Shown one piece after another: positions 44,267 to 53,294 of a stretch of DNA of 64,000 bases (its first letter is position 1; each line of letters begins with the position of its first letter). Below the pieces are notes generated by a model, which saw only the letters and a list, made by a program, of their open reading frames with translations, had not been told where the DNA came from and did not search any database. The stretch comes from Fischerella muscicola SAG 1427-1 = PCC 73103. GTDB lineage: Bacteria > Cyanobacteriota > Cyanobacteriia > Cyanobacteriales > Nostocaceae. The position numbers and the translations under genes are program-made. The stretch spans positions 1 through 64,000 of the forward strand of contig NZ_AJLJ01000358.1 in assembly GCF_000317245.1 (NCBI RefSeq). The letters run 5' to 3'.

Positions 44267-45007
44267 TTACGATTTCAATTTGAACATCTCAGGAATAGAA
44301 CTTTTGTAGTAAACAATACAGCACAAACAAGCAATTTGAATTGCACTCATTCCTAAGAAAATATGAAAGTCGGGCTTTATAAAATCTATCAAAAATCTAA
44401 AACTTAAATAACAAACTAAATAAAATTTAAATAAATCACCTTCTTGGTATTGATAGCGACTGCGAAGGCGTATAAATATAATTAAAATAATTAAAAATAT
44501 GATTTCATATAATTGGGTGGGATGACGAAGAATGCCATCACCAAAATCCACACCCCAAGGTAATTTTGTGGCAATTCCGTAAGTGCGATCGCTCAATCCA
44601 GTTAAAAAGCAACCAATCCTACCAATCGCCGTTCCAATGATTAAGGGATAGACAAATACATCACCCGTAGAATGCTTCACACCAATAATTTTTTTGGTAA
44701 TTTCTACCCCAATAACAGCACCTAATAAAGCCCCGACAACTGTTTTACCTTGCAATAGAAGTAATAAAAATAGCTGAGAATTTTGCCCCAATAAATCAAT
44801 ATGTTGCAGTAAAACTAACGCCTTGGTACCCACAATAGCACCCAGCATTCCACCCACAATAATAAAAGTGCGTTGTGGTGGTGTAATAATATCCTTGCGG
44901 ACATTACGTAACAGTAAACGTAGCGCCACAGTATAAGCTATAGATTCAAATAAAATATGTGGGTGAATCCGCAATGAACCCAGATAAAAATAAACGGGAA
45001 ATATCAT
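44267..45007 (-). CDS. Lgt-family (prolipoprotein diacylglyceryl transferase-like) paralog
   Basis: 246 residues with about seven membrane helices. The Lgt signature is recognisable as AIGRIGCFLTGLSDRTYG, then LPWGVDFG and RHPTQLYE. The N-terminal IHPH segment stands where Lgt has its conserved His/Tyr motif. Lgt attaches diacylglycerol to lipoprotein cysteines. Its shorter length and coupling to a permease-like gene suggest a divergent paralog, not the housekeeping copy. Confidence 0.75.
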   Translation of the reverse strand: MIFPVYFYLGSLRIHPHILFESIAYTVALRLLLRNVRKDIITPPQRTFIIVGGMLGAIVGTKALVLLQHIDLLGQNSQLFLLLLLQGKTVVGALLGAVIGVEITKKIIGVKHSTGDVFVYPLIIGTAIGRIGCFLTGLSDRTYGIATKLPWGVDFGDGILRHPTQLYEIIFLIILIIFIRLRSRYQYQEGDLFKFYLVCYLSFRFLIDFIKPDFHIFLGMSAIQIACLCCIVYYKSSIPEMFKLKS

Positions 45008-45116
45008 TGGTCATTAGACGCGAGGAACATCGCGTCTGTACAATAGTCAATAGTCAAGTGTCACTAATTATCCACAAATGACGAATGACGAATGACCAAT
45101 GACAAATGACCAATGA
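45003..45116. repeat. TCATTGGTCATT repeats plus GACGCGAGGAACATCGCGTC palindrome
   Basis: AGACGCGA (45016-45023) and TCGCGTCT (45030-45037) form the palindrome. A run of ACGAATGACCAATGACAAATG direct repeats leads up to the next gene. Confidence 0.8.
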
Positions 45117-45692
45117 CTATTTTCCCATCTTCCGCTTCATCTCTTCCAACTCAGCTTCAGTTTCCCAACGGCGAAATGTTTCTTCTAAAGGATCATTCCC
45201 GCTAGAATAACTACGGCTTTGATTTGACCAACCAGCACTTTCAACACGCTGCTGTGCTTGTGCTTTCGCACGTGCGCTTTGTGCTTCCACAGCTTTGGCT
45301 TGTACTTCCTGACGTCGTTGTTGAACTTTCTTGAGTAGATCCTGTGCTTGGGTAATGCGTTCTTTCACGCCTTGCATTTGTCCCCATTGCTGATTTCCTT
45401 GACGCAAAAGTGCAGCTTCTCTTTCTTGTGCTTTGACTGCTAAATCCTCTCTACCAGCATTTTTTGCCTTTTGGACACGAATATGCCATCTTTGAATTTC
45501 TTGTGCTGTGGACAAAATTTCGTCTTGCGATCGCTTCTCTTGCAATTGTAGATCTGCAATCAATTTTAAAGTATCTTCCTCTTGCTCCCGCAGCTGCTCT
45601 AATAACGCTTCTAATTCCAGATGCGGATTACTTCGCAAGAATTCCTCTAAACGATTTTCCAGAAACCGACTCAAATCATCAAATAAACCCAC
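45117..45692 (-). CDS. TIGR04376-type protein, PspA-like coiled coil
   Basis: 191 residues from a GTG at 45692 (VGLFDDLSRFLENRLEEFLR); an ATG ten codons upstream adds an unconserved leader. It is a long helical protein: LELEALLEQLREQEEDTLKL, then LLRQGNQQWGQMQGVKERI, and a C-terminal acidic tail RRWETEAELEEMKRKMGK. I recall this pattern as the cyanobacterial family TIGR04376, of unknown function and with a PspA/IM30-like look. A membrane-binding or scaffold role is inference only. Confidence 0.82.
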   Translation of the reverse strand: MGLFDDLSRFLENRLEEFLRSNPHLELEALLEQLREQEEDTLKLIADLQLQEKRSQDEILSTAQEIQRWHIRVQKAKNAGREDLAVKAQEREAALLRQGNQQWGQMQGVKERITQAQDLLKKVQQRRQEVQAKAVEAQSARAKAQAQQRVESAGWSNQSRSYSSGNDPLEETFRRWETEAELEEMKRKMGK

Positions 45693-45732
45693 AGCTAGAA
45701 CTCCAGAGGTGAAGTATATCACTTTATTGTAG

Positions 45733-46138
45733 TCATTATTATCACCTGCGAAAAGCTGCTAAGAAAATAAAAAGGCAAATATGCAGATAAAATAATCTCT
45801 TGAGATTTTGTTGAATTGCAATAATATTTTTAGTCTTTAGACTTAGACTTTAGGTTCAAGCTTCCTTCCCAAGGTTGAAGTATTTTATAATTATCTTGCT
45901 TATTTTATATATATAGGTAAAACAAAAACTGTTCTACCTAAAAGAATTTATAGTCATGACTTTTATTTAGTTATTAGTAGGTAGTGAAGACTGCTTAAAT
46001 AGCAACTACTGTCAGGGTAGTTTGCATATCATCTATCTTTCGATATAAAAAGTTAATACTATTTCTATTTGATAGAAAAACAGGCGTTTAAATGCTTCAC
46101 TTCTACTAATCATTAGTAGCTTTTGCGTTGGAAAAATC
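45733..46138. other. Gene-free AT-rich divergent region
   Basis: 406 bp with no ORF or convincing RNA structure. It carries the upstream regions of both flanking genes. Confidence 0.5.
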
Positions 46139-46651
46139 ATGAATTATCTTATTGCAGTTTTATCAGATAGAATACAGGTAGAAGAAGCTTACTCTGCCTT
46201 AGAAAAAGAAGGTTTACCTGTAAATCAAATTGACATTTTAGGTAAAGGTTACAAAAGTGCTGATGAATATGGGTTAGTCAACCCAAATGTGCAAGCAAAA
46301 AAGGGAGCAAATCGTCTAGGGATTTGGCTAATTCCCTTTGGTTTTATAGCAGGTTATGCTTTCAATGCTTTGACAGGTATTGAAATATTTCCGATTGGCA
46401 GCTTTGGCAATCATATCATTGGTGGGCTTTTAGGAACTGCTGCTGGTGCCTTGGGTGCATACTTAGTTGGTGGCGGAGTTGGTTTAACTGTGGGTAGTGG
46501 AGATGCTTTACCTTATCGCAACCGTTTAAATGAAGGCAAGTATTTAATTATAGTCAAAGGAACTGAGGAATTGACTCGTCAAGCAACTCGCATTTTGCGC
46601 CAGTTTGAACCAGAGAATTTACAAGGTTATATCGAGCCAACTGGAGCATAA
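46139..46651 (+). CDS. Glycine-rich membrane protein, stress-protein-like
   Basis: 170 residues. An N-terminal alpha/beta part (MNYLIAVLSDRIQVEEAYSA...VNQIDILGKGY) resembles general-stress 17M/DUF1269-like domains. Two hydrophobic glycine-rich segments (GIWLIPFGFIAGYAFNAL, HIIGGLLGTAAGALGAYLVG) follow. The C-terminal KYLIIVKGTEELTRQATRIL resembles the N-terminal fold. The function is unknown; it is likely a peripheral or integral membrane protein. Confidence 0.75.
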   Translation: MNYLIAVLSDRIQVEEAYSALEKEGLPVNQIDILGKGYKSADEYGLVNPNVQAKKGANRLGIWLIPFGFIAGYAFNALTGIEIFPIGSFGNHIIGGLLGTAAGALGAYLVGGGVGLTVGSGDALPYRNRLNEGKYLIIVKGTEELTRQATRILRQFEPENLQGYIEPTGA

Positions 46652-46750
46652 ATTATCTTTTTGATAATTCAATCAGTTGCGGCAAAAGGTAGAGTAAAAG
46701 GGATTAAAAATTTTTCCCTTTACTTTTCCCTTTTATTTTTTCCTGCTAAT

Positions 46751-47878
46751 TTACATTTTTGAACGCAACTGAGCAAAACGACTTAATGCACTGAATTGTG
46801 GCTTATGTTTGAAGTCATCTAAATGCATAAGTTTTCCGTTTTGAGCAAGCCGTTGTTCGACAATTTGTTGATAAACAGCTTCATAACCATCTACCATTTT
46901 TCGCACGCTGAAATTATTCTCAACATGCTGACGACATGCATAGCGATCTAGTTTTTCCACCTTGCTCACAGCATCAACGCATTCTGCAATATTGTTACAG
47001 ATAAAGCCAGTTTTACCGTGGGCAATTACTTCTGGAACTGAACCCATGTTCATAGCAATCACGGGTGTTCCTGCTGCCATTGATTCTACCATTACTAACC
47101 CAAATGGTTCTCGCCAAGTAATAGTAAATAAAGTTGCTACTGCGCCTCCCATCAGAGCATTTTTCTGAACATGATTCGCTTCACCTAAGTACTCTATTTG
47201 CTTACCATCAACGAGAGGTTTAACTTCTTTTTCAAAATATTCTTGATCAACTACATCTATTTTGCCTGCCATTTTTAAACGCCAACCAGCTTGTTTAGCA
47301 ATTTGTATTGCTATGTGCGTTCCTTTTTCTGGTGATATCCTACCCAAAAATGCCAGATAGGGTAGTTCTTCTGGTTGAGGATGAAATTTATGGCTGCTGA
47401 CATCAATTCCGTTATAAACTGTTGCTGCATAATTCAACCCTAACCTTGGTTCACGCTGTGAATGAGAAATACTCACGTAGGGTTGATTTTTTGCGTGTAC
47501 AAATAATTTTTCGTTGTCGGGTGTAAAAATACCGTGCAACGTATGTACAGTAGGCGTCTTAACTAAATTAACGTAAGGTAATACATTGCAACCCATATGA
47601 GAGTGAATGATATCAAACTCATCTGCTGACTCATACACTCGACTCAATTCCAACATCTCATAAACGCCGTACTCTTTGATACTTTTATCAAGCCGTAAAG
47701 CACGAGGATGAACTGATATTAGCTTTGCTAAAGTGAGAGAATCTCCCGATGCAAATAGCGTAACTTCGTGTCCACGTCGGACTAACTCATCGGTTAATAA
47801 ACCCACTACTAACTCAGTTCCACCGTAACCTGGAGGTGGTACTCTTTCCCACAGTGGAGCAACCTGAGCAATTCGCAT
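46751..47878 (-). CDS. Family 4 glycosyltransferase
   Basis: 375 residues of GT-B fold. The N-terminal acceptor domain begins RIAQVAPLWERVPPPGYGGT. The GT4 donor-site motif is WREPFGLVMVESMAAGTPVI, with the usual E-x7-E. The sugar and acceptor are not deducible. It is monocistronic, with a long upstream region. Confidence 0.9.
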   Translation of the reverse strand: MRIAQVAPLWERVPPPGYGGTELVVGLLTDELVRRGHEVTLFASGDSLTLAKLISVHPRALRLDKSIKEYGVYEMLELSRVYESADEFDIIHSHMGCNVLPYVNLVKTPTVHTLHGIFTPDNEKLFVHAKNQPYVSISHSQREPRLGLNYAATVYNGIDVSSHKFHPQPEELPYLAFLGRISPEKGTHIAIQIAKQAGWRLKMAGKIDVVDQEYFEKEVKPLVDGKQIEYLGEANHVQKNALMGGAVATLFTITWREPFGLVMVESMAAGTPVIAMNMGSVPEVIAHGKTGFICNNIAECVDAVSKVEKLDRYACRQHVENNFSVRKMVDGYEAVYQQIVEQRLAQNGKLMHLDDFKHKPQFSALSRFAQLRSKM

Positions 47879-48651
47879 AAAAGACTCCTGAAAAGAAAGA
47901 TTAGAATTAAAAAGCGGCTACGTTTTTTCTAAATATGTGTTTTAAAGCAACTCATTGAATCTGAGAGCCTATTTGAAACACTAGTCGAGCCAGGGATTAA
48001 TACAAACTTTATATTTATATGAAGGAAATTGTTGTCTACCCTTGGTGAGGATATATGAGCTTTCAGGTATGAAAAATAAGTTATTTACAGCCTAAGTTAT
48101 TTATAAATTGATTTGTCATCATTCTTGCGAGAGATGACAGCATCATTAAACTCATCTAAAAAGCATATATCACATGACGTGGAAACTCCAGCACTGTATT
48201 AGTGTGTTGTATTATTGTTTAAAATCGGTATTAGTTCGTGTTAGGTTGTAGTTAGAAGTGGCATCTGAATCTTCATGTTTTTCTTTTATTAAGTGCTGCC
48301 AACTTCTGTTGAAATAGCTAGAATAAAATTAACATCAGATGCAAATTTAAATTTCCTTTGCTTGATTAAATCAAAATCAGTTTGATTTTGATGGATAATT
48401 ATTTGTGTTTAGGATTATTGAAGTGAGGAGTGTATAGCTTCAATTCATAATTATTCCCTGCAATAAATTTGGGGCTAAGAGCTTCAGTATGTTTTCACCT
48501 ACTGAAGTCAAGCTACGTGAAAGTCTCTGTTTTAAACCCATTCCTAATTCGTTACCAAAGCATATAAAAGTATGCCTTATATCTTTGTCTGATTCATCTA
48601 TTTTTGCTCAGACATTGATAACCAATTAATCAATTCTCGAAAAAACTGCTT
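47879..48651. other. Long gene-free region upstream of the glycosyltransferase
   Basis: About 770 bp, AT-rich, with no ORF of note. It has a short hairpin CTTCAGTA (48482-48489) / TACTGAAG (48500-48507) and no T-run. Confidence 0.5.
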
Positions 48652-48753
48652 ATGAGCCGTCTAACTAATTTATTTCAAAACAAAGCTATTTTATGGGTCA
48701 GTGTTGTTCTCGTGCTAGTTGTTTACTGGATGATAGTAAATCTTGCGATGTAA
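48652..48753 (+). CDS. Putative 33-residue single-pass membrane protein
   Basis: The ATG at 48652 opens a 33-codon frame: a short polar head MSRLTNLFQNKA, then one hydrophobic helix ILWVSVVLVLVVYWMIVNLA. The compact helix with no charges inside looks like a real mini-membrane protein. There is no Shine-Dalgarno of note (AAAAAACTGCTT upstream). No known small subunit is recognised. A palindromic repeat follows at 48806. Confidence 0.35.
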   Translation: MSRLTNLFQNKAILWVSVVLVLVVYWMIVNLAM

Positions 48754-48805
48754 ACTGATTCAATTAGTGACTAGAACAGCAATTCTAAATTATTCGTCAA
48801 CAACA

Positions 48806-48838
48806 AGATCCCCCACTTCTTTAAGAAGTCGGGGATCT
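48806..48838. repeat. AGATCCCCGACTT palindromic element, copy 3
   Basis: AGATCCCCCACTTCTT (48806-48821) and AAGAAGTCGGGGATCT (48823-48838), with one mismatch, preceded by TTCGTCAACAACA. Confidence 0.88.
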
Positions 48839-48955
48839 GGCCTATCTATAATGGTTTGCTATAGTAGCCTTTTTAGTTAAGAGTTTAAACAACGTACATT
48901 TACAAGTAAAATACTAACTAATGTATTGACATAATTTAATTATTTAGGACTAACA

Positions 48956-49366
48956 ATGATTTTTGCAGGTAAACGACCATCAAACTTAGGTGTTGGCGAT
49001 CGCAAATTAGCACCTTGTCCAAATAGCCCAAACTGTGTTTGTAGCCAGAGTACAGACACAGTTCACAATATAGCGCCATTAACTTATACTTCCAGCCCAG
49101 AACAAGCACTGTCAGACATTAAAAGTATCATTGAGTCCCTACCAAGAACAACTATCATCAATGAAAGTGACGATTATTTGTATGCTGAGTTCAAAAGTGC
49201 CTTAATGGGATTTGTGGATGACGTTGAATTCTATCTAGACCGTAATGACAATATTATCCATGTTCGTTCAGCTTCACGATTGGGTCAAAGCGATTTAGGT
49301 GTGAATCGCAACCGCATAGAGACAATTAGAACAAAGTTAAACGAGATACAGCAAAACCGTCCTTAG
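48956..49366 (+). CDS. DUF1499 family protein
   Basis: 136 residues. The conserved Cys/Asn segment LAPCPNSPNCVCSQ, FVDDVEFYLD and IHVRSASRLGQSDLGVNRNR match DUF1499. No signal peptide is seen. The function is unknown. It is 63 bp upstream of the flavoprotein gene on the same strand, so possibly in an operon with it. Confidence 0.88.
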   Translation: MIFAGKRPSNLGVGDRKLAPCPNSPNCVCSQSTDTVHNIAPLTYTSSPEQALSDIKSIIESLPRTTIINESDDYLYAEFKSALMGFVDDVEFYLDRNDNIIHVRSASRLGQSDLGVNRNRIETIRTKLNEIQQNRP

Positions 49367-49429
49367 CCAGAGGAAAAATATTCGCGCTAAGTTTTAGGAT
49401 AAAAAATAGTACTCATTCAATGGCCAGTC

Positions 49430-50989
49430 ATGAGCCAAGCAGTATTTCCACCTTCAGATCAACCTATAAGTGTTCCACCTATGGATCGCTATAATCAGGA
49501 GTTGATCGAAAATCTCCACCCACCAGATTGGAGTAACCCTGAACCTGCACCTTGTTACAACTTAGTGGTTATTGGTGCGGGTACTGCTGGATTAGTGACA
49601 GCTGCGGGTGCAGCTTTGTTAGGTGCAAAAGTGGCTTTGGTGGAAAAGTACCTGATGGGTGGAGACTGTACCAACGTTGGTTGCGTACCATCGAAAACCA
49701 TGATTCGTTCAGCGCGCTTAGTTGCAGACATCAAACATGCTGGAAAATTTGGTATTGATACTTTTCACTACATTGACATTGATTTTCCAGCCGTGATGGA
49801 ACGATTGCGGCGAATCCGGACAGCAATTAGTCCTCATGATTCCGCCAGGCGGTTTCAGCAAGAATTTGGAATAGACGTATTTTTTGGCAATGCATATTTT
49901 TCCGGTCGTGATACTGTAGAAGTAGCCAATAAAACTTTACGCTTTAAAAAAGCAGTTATTGCCACTGGTTCTAGCCCTAAAAAATTATCAATCGCAGGCT
50001 TAGAAGAAGTTCAATATTTAACTAACGAAAACGTATTTTCTCTGACATGCAGACCAAATCGTCTCGCTGTCATCGGCGGAGGTTATATTGGTTGCGAATT
50101 AGCCCAAACTTTTCGTCGTTTAGGCTCAGAGGTGATTTTACTGCAAAAAGGTTCTCAGTTGTTGGGGCGCGAAGATGCGGATGCAGCAACAATTATCCAA
50201 AAGACTTTTGTCAGAGAAGGGATTCAATTAATTCTAGGGGCAAACATTCACAAAGTAGAACGCCAAGACGCAGACAAAGTTATTCACTACGAAGCCAACG
50301 GGAAAGACAACCATGTACATGTAGATGAAATTCTCGTAGGAGTGGGGCGATCGCCTAACGTGGAAGATTTAAACTTGGACTCGGTAGGTGTCGAATACGA
50401 CAAAAACAAGGGAGTCATAATCAACGATTATCTGCAAACAACTAACCCTCGTATATATGCGGTGGGAGATGTTTGCATGGAATGGAAATTTACCCACGCT
50501 GCTGATGCAGCAGCCAGAATAGTTGTACAAAATGCGCTGTTTTCAGTCTTGGGAGTGGGACGCAAAAAATTAAGTTCGTTGATCATGCCTTGGTGTACCT
50601 ATACTGATCCAGAAGTTGCCCATGTCGGTATGTACCCTGAACAAGCCCAAGCTAAAAGTATACAAATTGACAATTATTACATTACCTTAAACGAAGTAGA
50701 CCGGGCAATTATCGACGGTGAAGCAGAAGGATTTGTCAAAATTCACGTCAAAAAAGACACTGATAACATATTAGGTGCAACCATTGTCGCTCGTCATGCT
50801 GGAGAGATGATCAACGAGATTACCTTAGCAATGACAAATAACTTGGGATTGGGAGCGATCGCCAAAACAATTCATCCCTATCCTACCCAAGCAGAAGCGA
50901 TTCGCAAAGCTGCCGATGCTTATAATCGTACTCGTTTGACTCCTTTTATTAAGAAAATAGCCTCTAGTTGGTTATCATGGCAGCGTTAA
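49430..50989 (+). CDS. Mercuric-reductase-like FAD/NAD(P) disulfide oxidoreductase
   Basis: 519 residues. FAD-binding VVIGAGTAGLVTAAGAALLG, the redox disulfide GGDCTNVGCVPSKT, and NAD(P)-binding LAVIGGGYIGCELAQTFRRL are present. The C-terminal dimer domain has the HPYPTQAEAIRKAA His-Glu region. There is no heavy-metal-binding domain at the N-terminus, and the C-terminal vicinal Cys pair of true MerA is absent (it ends SSWLSWQR). It resembles Slr1849-type cyanobacterial enzymes. The substrate is uncertain. Confidence 0.88.
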   Translation: MSQAVFPPSDQPISVPPMDRYNQELIENLHPPDWSNPEPAPCYNLVVIGAGTAGLVTAAGAALLGAKVALVEKYLMGGDCTNVGCVPSKTMIRSARLVADIKHAGKFGIDTFHYIDIDFPAVMERLRRIRTAISPHDSARRFQQEFGIDVFFGNAYFSGRDTVEVANKTLRFKKAVIATGSSPKKLSIAGLEEVQYLTNENVFSLTCRPNRLAVIGGGYIGCELAQTFRRLGSEVILLQKGSQLLGREDADAATIIQKTFVREGIQLILGANIHKVERQDADKVIHYEANGKDNHVHVDEILVGVGRSPNVEDLNLDSVGVEYDKNKGVIINDYLQTTNPRIYAVGDVCMEWKFTHAADAAARIVVQNALFSVLGVGRKKLSSLIMPWCTYTDPEVAHVGMYPEQAQAKSIQIDNYYITLNEVDRAIIDGEAEGFVKIHVKKDTDNILGATIVARHAGEMINEITLAMTNNLGLGAIAKTIHPYPTQAEAIRKAADAYNRTRLTPFIKKIASSWLSWQR

Positions 50990-51042
50990 CTAGAGTGCGA
51001 TCGCCCTATTTTGTTTGTATACATCGGAGATATAATTTTTAC

Positions 51043-51396
51043 TTACAAATGAACAATTATCGAATCACGAGTCATTTCAATATAGGAGTGACTATTAAAT
51101 AACTCCACCAAAGATTCCAAATTAGCTGCGAATAATGCTTCTAATTCTAAGTTATTAATATTACCTGTTGTAATAAGTAGTAATTTGTAAGGCTCTTTAA
51201 TCGTTAAAAAAGAATTTAAAAAATCAGAATCCTTGGTAATTACTATACGGTTATCCCGTTTTGAAACAGTATTAATTTCTGTATCTGATGTCGCATTTTT
51301 GTTGGGTAAATCTTTTGTATGGATTGTGTCGTAACCCACAGATTCTAGAAATCGAGCCAGTCGAACAGGTAATTGAGCATCAACAAGAAATTTCAT
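51043..51396 (-). CDS. DUF5615 PIN-like toxin
   Basis: 117 residues. It starts MKFLVDAQLPVRLARFLE with the conserved Asp, and has VITKDSDFLNSF and LLLITTGN, the pattern of PIN-like DUF5615 nuclease toxins. Its ATG overlaps the stop of the upstream DUF433 gene (TAATG), a standard toxin-antitoxin coupling. Confidence 0.87.
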   Translation of the reverse strand: MKFLVDAQLPVRLARFLESVGYDTIHTKDLPNKNATSDTEINTVSKRDNRIVITKDSDFLNSFLTIKEPYKLLLITTGNINNLELEALFAANLESLVELFNSHSYIEMTRDSIIVHL

Positions 51397-51629
51397 TAAG
51401 CAATTTTATATATGCTTTTAACTTGGCTAAGACGAACAGCAAATTGTAGAGCAGCTAGAATATCTTCCCGCTCTAAATCGTCATAATCTGCTAAAATTTC
51501 ATCCATTGTCATGCCAGAGCTAAGTAATTCGAGAATCAGTTCTACAGGATAACGAAGTCCTCTAATACAAGGCTTGCCGTGGCAAATGTCAGGATTATAG
51601 GTAATGCGTTGTAAAAGGTTACTGGTCAT
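51396..51629 (-). CDS. DUF433 antitoxin
   Basis: 77 residues. ITYNPDICHGKPCIRGLRYP and LILELLSSGMTMDEILADYD are the DUF433 signature, a helix-turn-helix-like antitoxin partner of DUF5615 toxins. It precedes and overlaps the toxin gene. Confidence 0.9.
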   Translation of the reverse strand: MTSNLLQRITYNPDICHGKPCIRGLRYPVELILELLSSGMTMDEILADYDDLEREDILAALQFAVRLSQVKSIYKIA

Positions 51630-51792
51630 ATTTTTGTTTTTCGTAAAATATATAATTTAATTCTGTCAAGATTTAAACGAGGGATAGTTGTTGATGCACA
51701 GAAACGATGACGCGGTGACGCACAGAAGAAGAATCCCTCAAATCTAAATTGACAGACTCACATAGTGCGATCGCCCCACATAATCACATCTC
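51630..51792. other. Short gap with no gene seen
   Basis: It contains GATGACGCGGTGACGCACAG-type simple repeats only. Confidence 0.5.
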
Positions 51793-51897
51793 TCATTTTT
51801 TCTGTGTCACCAAAACACGCCAAAGAATAAAGACTGTAAATCCCACATAGGCAAATACAGTCAACCATTCTTGAGGACTACCAAACGTGTCATTCAT
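51793..51897 (-). CDS. Putative 34-residue membrane protein after exbD
   Basis: An ATG at 51897 opens a 34-codon frame on the minus strand. The polar start MNDTFGSPQEW is followed by one helix LTVFAYVGFTVFILWRVLV and a basic end TQKK. This gives a clear inside-positive single-span topology. It lies 69 bp after exbD on the same strand and could be the third gene of that operon. GGAAAAAATGAAAAA precedes the start. No family is recognised. Confidence 0.45.
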   Translation of the reverse strand: MNDTFGSPQEWLTVFAYVGFTVFILWRVLVTQKK

Positions 51898-51966
51898 TTT
51901 TTCATTTTTTCCAGCATATATCTAGTTGTAACTCTTATCCTCCTTGTCCTCCTTGTCCTCAAACCA

Positions 51967-52374
51967 CTACTGCGGTTTCTGAGTCGCAATAGCCAACTTA
52001 GCCCCCTTAACTTGTCGCACCTTATCCATCACTGTCACAACTTGACCGTGACCAACTTTTTCATCAGCATTAATAATTACCAAGGCTTCTGGATTAGAAC
52101 CCACCAAAGTACGCACTTGTCCTTCTAATGCATCAACGGTAGTGGGTTTACGGTTCAAGCTCACTTGTCCATCTTTATCGACCGTCACAGTAATTTTAGT
52201 CGGAATTTGCTGTTGTTTGGCTGTTGCTGCCTTGGGTAAACTGACTGGTAAACCCTCTGAACGAGTTAAATACAACGTTGACATAATAAAAAATGTCAAA
52301 ATTGCAAAAATCACATCTATCATCGGTACGATGTTAATCTGCGGCGGCAAATCTGGTTCATCTAGTAGGCGCAT
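51967..52374 (-). CDS. exbD: ExbD/TolR-type energy-transducing protein
   Basis: 135 residues. A short cytoplasmic N-terminus (MRLLDEPDLPPQINIVPMID) carries the membrane Asp of the ion pathway in MIDVIFAILTFFIMST. A periplasmic domain of about 95 residues follows. With ExbB it converts proton-motive force for a TonB-type protein. It overlaps exbB by 17 bp and faces a divergent tonB-like gene. Confidence 0.93.
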   Translation of the reverse strand: MRLLDEPDLPPQINIVPMIDVIFAILTFFIMSTLYLTRSEGLPVSLPKAATAKQQQIPTKITVTVDKDGQVSLNRKPTTVDALEGQVRTLVGSNPEALVIINADEKVGHGQVVTVMDKVRQVKGAKLAIATQKPQ

Positions 52375-53017
52375 AAGCTCTGTCTCCTCTCTCGTAACGA
52401 CGACGATACAGTAATTCTAATTGTCCGCCGTATTCTTGAATCGAAGCTATTTGACGTTGGTACAATCCCCGGAACGTATTAGCAAAAAGCAATGTAAAGA
52501 TAGCTACAACCAATCCTGATGCTGTAGACACAAGCGCTTCACTAATACCTGCGGTGACACCTGCAGTTTTTTCACCTCCCACATCACCAATATCTAGGGA
52601 TGCAAACGAGACAATTAATCCTAATACAGTCCCCAACAAACCTAAAAGTGGTGCAAGATTGATGATTGTCTCAAACAAGTTTTGGAAACGCTTGAGGACA
52701 GGAATTTCTGCTTGGGCTTCGCTTTCTAAAGCCAGACGAAATTCTTCCGGTGTGGGTTCTTCTAGTTGTAATGCTGAGAGAAAAATCCGCGCGATGGGTA
52801 AGTCGGCATTTTTTTTCAGTTTATCTATTGCACTAACAACGTTCTCTACACGATAGAGATTTAATACCTCTCGTACTACTTTATTTTGACGGGTGTTAAT
52901 GCGATACCAGAAAAGCACCCGTTCAATGATCAATGCGATCGCCACCACACTAAATGCAAGCAGGGGCCACATGACCACGCCACCTGCTTTGAACAACTCA
53001 TTGAGATTAGTTAGCAT
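52358..53017 (-). CDS. exbB: ExbB/TolQ/MotA-type proton channel protein
   Basis: 219 residues with three membrane helices (about 14-32, 115-137 and 160-182). The family core LAPLLGLLGTVLGLIVSFAS and ISEALVSTASGLVVAIFTLL is intact. It forms the pentameric channel with ExbD. A Fur-like inverted repeat lies 48 bp upstream. Confidence 0.93.
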   Translation of the reverse strand: MLTNLNELFKAGGVVMWPLLAFSVVAIALIIERVLFWYRINTRQNKVVREVLNLYRVENVVSAIDKLKKNADLPIARIFLSALQLEEPTPEEFRLALESEAQAEIPVLKRFQNLFETIINLAPLLGLLGTVLGLIVSFASLDIGDVGGEKTAGVTAGISEALVSTASGLVVAIFTLLFANTFRGLYQRQIASIQEYGGQLELLYRRRYERGDRAYAPTR

Positions 53018-53064
53018 GTAATGCTTCTTTAAAGATGAACAATGTAACAGTTAGACTAGCAGTA

Positions 53065-53083
53065 AATGATATAACTTATCAAT
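53065..53083 (-). promoter_or_regulatory. Fur-like inverted repeat upstream of exbB
   Basis: AATGATATAACTTATCAAT contains TGATA-N5-TATCA, similar to a Fur half-site pair, between divergent exbB and tonB-like genes. It is a weak but well-placed candidate for iron control. Confidence 0.35.
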
Positions 53084-53294
53084 AGCAAAGAAAATTAGTA
53101 AAAACATTATGTCAAGCTTGATTAACTTTTATTACATAAAATTTACTATAAATTTAAATGCTCTTGGAAAGCCAAACCATTAATAAATTAAGCATTTCCG
53201 CATTGCAATACCATATAAAAGTTAACTAATTTTTTTATACTTTTATTGCTTGACTTTTGCTTCTAGGCATTTTAATCTGACTGATTAGGTAATA

